A stretch of DNA of 7,813 nt from the NCBI GenBank assembly GCA_016199425.1, contig JACQGT010000435.1:1-7813 (forward strand), written 5' to 3'. The first letter of the stretch is position 1, and every line of letters begins with the position of its first letter. Shown here piece after piece: positions 5,893 through 7,813 of this stretch. The notes under the pieces were generated by a model. That model made no database searches and was not told the DNA's origin. It worked only from the letters and a program-made list of their open reading frames with translations. The translations under genes and the position numbers were made by a program. The DNA comes from Chloroflexota bacterium (GTDB taxonomy: Bacteria; Chloroflexota; Anaerolineae; Caldilineales; Caldilineaceae).

Positions 5893-6342
5893 ATGTCCGG
5901 TCAAAAAACACCCAACGAAAATAGAATTCTACAGGGCGACTCTGCCCGCGTATTGACGACATTGCCCGATGGATCGGTGCATTGTATTGTGACAAGCCCG
6001 CCCTATTACCAGCAGCGGGATTATAGCACGCAGATTCAGATTGGGAATGAAGAAACACCGGAAGAATACGTCTCTGCGTTGAAACAGGTCTTTCGAGAAT
6101 GTTGGCGTGTCCTGCGCCCGGATGGAACCCTGTGGCTCAATCTGGGCGACAAATATCAGGACGGAAATTTGCTGGGCTTGCCCTGGCGGGCCGAACTGTG
6201 TGTATTGGCCGGTTCTCCCCAAAACGGCGTTGTTTTGGATCCGTTTGTGGGCAGCGGCACGACGGCAGTTGTTGCCCAAAGATTAGGGCGAAAATATATC
6301 GGCATCGACAGCAACTCCGAATACTGTGCTATCACCAACTAA
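5893..6342 (+). CDS. Beta-class DNA methyltransferase, internally deleted (probable remnant)
   Basis: Related to site-specific DNA methyltransferases that modify adenine N6 or cytosine N4. From the ATG at 5893 it has 149 residues. Motif IV, TSPPYY (34-39), and the SAM-binding motif I, DPFVGSGTT (116-124) followed by RLGRKYIGID, occur in the beta-class order. Relatives run to about 250-330 residues, with a target-recognition region between NLGDKY...LPWR and the CVLAGSP segment. Here LPWRAE (97-102) is joined almost directly to LCVLAGSP, so roughly 100 or more residues seem missing without a frameshift or stop. Catalytic and cofactor motifs remain, but sequence recognition is probably lost. No restriction endonuclease is adjacent. 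The gene looks less GC-rich than its neighbours, consistent with transfer. The in-frame GTG at 5863 is an alternative start, but the promoter position favours 5893. Confidence 0.8.
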   Translation: MSGQKTPNENRILQGDSARVLTTLPDGSVHCIVTSPPYYQQRDYSTQIQIGNEETPEEYVSALKQVFRECWRVLRPDGTLWLNLGDKYQDGNLLGLPWRAELCVLAGSPQNGVVLDPFVGSGTTAVVAQRLGRKYIGIDSNSEYCAITN

Positions 6343-6379
6343 CGGCTACAGCAGCCAACACTGCTTTAGCCGTTAGTTG
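6336..6379. repeat. Strong 44-nt hairpin starting inside the methyltransferase stop region
   Basis: CAACTAACGGCTA (6336-6348) and TAGCCGTTAGTTG (6367-6379) are perfect 13-bp inverted arms. Inside, AGCAG (6350-6354) pairs with CTGCT (6361-6365) after one C-T mismatch, leaving a six-base loop. The TAA stop (6340-6342) lies in the left arm. No T tract follows on either strand, so it is not a classical intrinsic terminator. The near-perfect symmetry suggests selection or a mobile repeat. The CTAAC...GTTAG ends recall integron attC sites, but the match is incomplete. Confidence 0.75.
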
Positions 6380-6434
6380 CCAGACTTTGCAGGATAGGAA
6401 GCAGTCGCTTCAATTCTTGCGCCAGAAGTCTGTG

Positions 6435-6461
6435 TTGACAGACGACCCGCGCCATTATACT
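6435..6461 (+). promoter_or_regulatory. Candidate upstream promoter for the nuclease-like gene
   Basis: A perfect TTGACA (6435-6440) and TATACT (6456-6461, five of six matches to TATAAT) are separated by 15 bp, shorter than the ideal 17. It would give a leader of about 90 nt before the ATG at 6560. Confidence 0.4.
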
Positions 6462-6506
6462 GTGCAGCGTTGGGCGCTGGCAAAGTGGGCGGATAGGGAA
6501 TGGATG

Positions 6507-6515
6507 TGCTAGAAT
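6507..6515 (+). promoter_or_regulatory. Candidate extended -10 promoter for the nuclease-like gene
   Basis: TGCTAGAAT (TG at 6507-6508, TAGAAT at 6510-6515) closely matches the extended -10 TGCTATAAT found at 988-996. No -35 match is visible at the expected distance. It would start transcription near 6522, about 38 nt before the ATG. Confidence 0.4.
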
Positions 6516-6559
6516 AGCGGCAATTCCTGTTCCATCCCCGTCACTGGAAACGAACGCCG

Positions 6560-7813
6560 ATGCGCCGAATCTGCACGCTCCTTCTGACACTTGCGCTTCT
6601 CTGCACCCCTGGGTGGAGCGGGGCCAGCCGCGCCCAGGAGACGATCACCCCCATCGCCCACATCCAGAGCAGCGTCACCGCCGGCGACGACTCGGCCTTT
6701 GTGGGCCAGACCGTCACAGTGCAGGGGATCGTCACCGGCGTTTACGGCAGTCTCTTTTTTGTCCAGGAGGCAGCGGGCGGCCTGTGGAGCGCCATCGCCG
6801 TCTACCAGCGCGGCCACCGGGTGGCCGAAGGCGACGCCGTGCAGGTGACCGGCGTGGTGGCCGAGTATTACGACCTGACGCAGATTGAGCCGACCGCGAT
6901 TGAGATTCTTTCGTCAGCCAATCCCCTGCCCGCGCCTGTCGAGTTGACCGCCAAAGAAGCAGCGAGCGAAGAGTGGGAGGGCGTGCTGGTGCGGCTGAGC
7001 GGGCTGGCGGTGACCGTCGCACCCGACAGCCACGGCGAATGGCGGGTGAAAGACACCAGCGGCGGCCTGCTGGTGGACGACAAAGGTGTGGCCTACGACG
7101 CCCAACCCGGCCAGGAGATTGTCACCCTCACCGCGCTTGTGGATCACGCCTTCGGCTCCTATCGCCTCATCCCCCGCAGCCTGGACGACATCGAAGCGCT
7201 AACTCCCTCCCCTGGAACGGGGGAGGGCCGGGGTGGGGGTGCGGACCTCACGCCCATCTACGAAATTCAGGGCGACGGGCTGAAAACGCCCCTGGCGGGC
7301 GAGGACGTGAACGCACTGGGCATCGTCATCGGCGTCGGTCCCGCTGGCTTCTATTTACAGGACCCCACTGGCGACGACAACCCGGCCAGCAGTGACGGCA
7401 TATACGTCTATCAGGGGCGCAAACCCAGCGTGGCCGTGGGCGACTGTGTGCTGGTGCGCCACGCCGCGGTGAACGAATTCTACGCAAAGACCGAACTGAA
7501 CGAGGCGGGCAGCATCAGCCGGGCAGAGGGCTGCGCAGCCCCCGGACCGGAGGCCAGCCCTGCACCTCTGGCCCAACGCAATCGCGACCCGGTGGAAATT
7601 TTCGAGCCTCTGGAGGGGATGTTGGTTTCTGTGGAAAGTCTGACCGGCGTTGTGCAGGGGCCGACCAAACGCTTTCGCAGCGGCGATGTGGAGATTGCGC
7701 TGGTGGTGGAGAGGTTGGCGCCCTATCTGCCCGGGGGTCGGGTCTACCAGGACCGGGCAGGAGATGCCCAGGGACTGATTTTCCTCAGTGGTGCGCTCGG
7801 AGCTGAGTTGCCC
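6560..7813 (+). CDS. Secreted OB-fold nuclease-type protein, N-terminal part (runs off the right edge)
   Basis: The 418 visible residues begin with a signal peptide: MRRIC, a hydrophobic stretch (7-16), then SRA-QE with likely cleavage after Ala25. The mature part has OB-fold-like modules as in YhcR/ExeM/NucH-type extracellular nucleases. The first (about 29-115) contains VGQTVTVQGIVTG and VQVTGVVAEYYDLTQIEP; a related region spans about 123-212. The clearest (about 230-318) contains TPIYEIQGDG, GEDVNALGIVIGVG, GFYLQDPTGDD and SSDGIYVYQG. EPLEGMLVSVES (349-360) follows, also typical of these proteins. In full-length relatives an endonuclease/exonuclease/phosphatase domain follows; it would lie beyond 7813, so nuclease activity is inferred from architecture only. 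The ATG at 6560 suits the signal peptide; GGAAA ten bases upstream is a weak ribosome binding site. A palindromic repeat is read in frame at residues 215-227 between two OB modules. Confidence 0.85.
   Translation, partial: MRRICTLLLTLALLCTPGWSGASRAQETITPIAHIQSSVTAGDDSAFVGQTVTVQGIVTGVYGSLFFVQEAAGGLWSAIAVYQRGHRVAEGDAVQVTGVVAEYYDLTQIEPTAIEILSSANPLPAPVELTAKEAASEEWEGVLVRLSGLAVTVAPDSHGEWRVKDTSGGLLVDDKGVAYDAQPGQEIVTLTALVDHAFGSYRLIPRSLDDIEALTPSPGTGEGRGGGADLTPIYEIQGDGLKTPLAGEDVNALGIVIGVGPAGFYLQDPTGDDNPASSDGIYVYQGRKPSVAVGDCVLVRHAAVNEFYAKTELNEAGSISRAEGCAAPGPEASPAPLAQRNRDPVEIFEPLEGMLVSVESLTGVVQGPTKRFRSGDVEIALVVERLAPYLPGGRVYQDRAGDAQGLIFLSGALGAELP
7203..7243. repeat. Palindromic GC-rich repeat inside the nuclease-like gene
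   Basis: CCCTCCCC (7205-7212) and GGGGAGGG (7220-7227) form a perfect 8-bp inverted repeat with a 7-base loop, followed by a GGGGTGGGGGT tail (7230-7240). It is translated as TPSPGTGEGRGGG (residues 215-227), a low-complexity linker between two OB-like modules. The whole resembles REP-like intergenic palindromes ending in GGGGTGAGGGT, seen in many bacterial genomes. That resemblance is from memory; the inverted repeat is seen directly. Confidence 0.65.

Larger units (their letters stand above)
6380..6559. other. Spacer between the methyltransferase hairpin and the nuclease-like gene
   Basis: I see no open frame with recognisable protein features, no tRNA-like cloverleaf and no strong terminator in this 180-bp stretch. 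It holds only promoter-like sequences, listed separately. The remaining sequence is unremarkable. Confidence 0.5.

Noticed and set aside
6336..6379. Calling the hairpin a definite integron attC site or an intrinsic terminator
   Set aside because: It has no T tract for a terminator. For attC, both outer heptamers miss the consensus by one base, the length is short, only a single mismatch is present and no second site or integrase is seen. It is reported only as a hairpin.
1..7813. CRISPR array, tRNA or rRNA genes, insertion sequence with a transposase
   Set aside because: No regularly spaced repeats of suitable length, no cloverleaf or rRNA-like sequence and no transposase protein were seen on either strand.

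Overview
The window is a GC-rich, densely packed bacterial chromosome segment. The combination of a folK-folP fusion, a stand-alone molybdopterin-dehydrogenase FAD subunit, an OB-fold extracellular nuclease and several kinds of short intergenic repeat suggests a Chloroflexota bacterium (Anaerolineae or Caldilineae type). This placement comes from protein and repeat style only; no marker gene proves it.

Layout. Positions 1-866 (minus) hold the N-terminal two thirds or so of methionyl-tRNA synthetase, running off the left edge. A 261-bp divergent intergenic region (867-1127) carries a promoter for each direction and several short repeats. Rightward from there runs a likely operon: a YesL/DUF624-like membrane protein (1128-1754), a bifunctional FolK-FolP folate enzyme overlapping it by one base (1754-3097), and an extended-SDR epimerase/dehydratase-like protein (3125-4123). 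A long imperfect inverted repeat (4122-4193) separates these from a CoxM-like FAD-binding subunit (4208-4948) that has no partner subunits in view. Convergent to it, with 7 bp between stops, is a P-loop NTPase with nucleotide-kinase-like features and a TTG start (4956-5831, minus). Divergent from that is a beta-class DNA methyltransferase reading frame (5893-6342) that keeps motifs IV and I but lacks the region between them, apparently by an in-frame internal deletion. A strong 44-nt hairpin starts inside its last codons. After a 217-bp spacer with promoter-like sequences comes the N-terminal part of a secreted OB-fold nuclease-type protein (6560 to the right edge).

How they work together. 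The metG and folate genes are housekeeping: folate-derived one-carbon units formylate Met-tRNA, but the divergent arrangement is probably incidental. The right half is accessory. Two coding regions (4208-4948 and 6560-7813) contain low-complexity or palindromic repeat tracts read in frame, so repeats are entering genes as well as spacers. I see no clear undescribed multi-gene system. The best leads are the miniaturised methyltransferase with its terminal hairpin, the uncharacterised P-loop protein next to it, and the in-frame repeat insertions.
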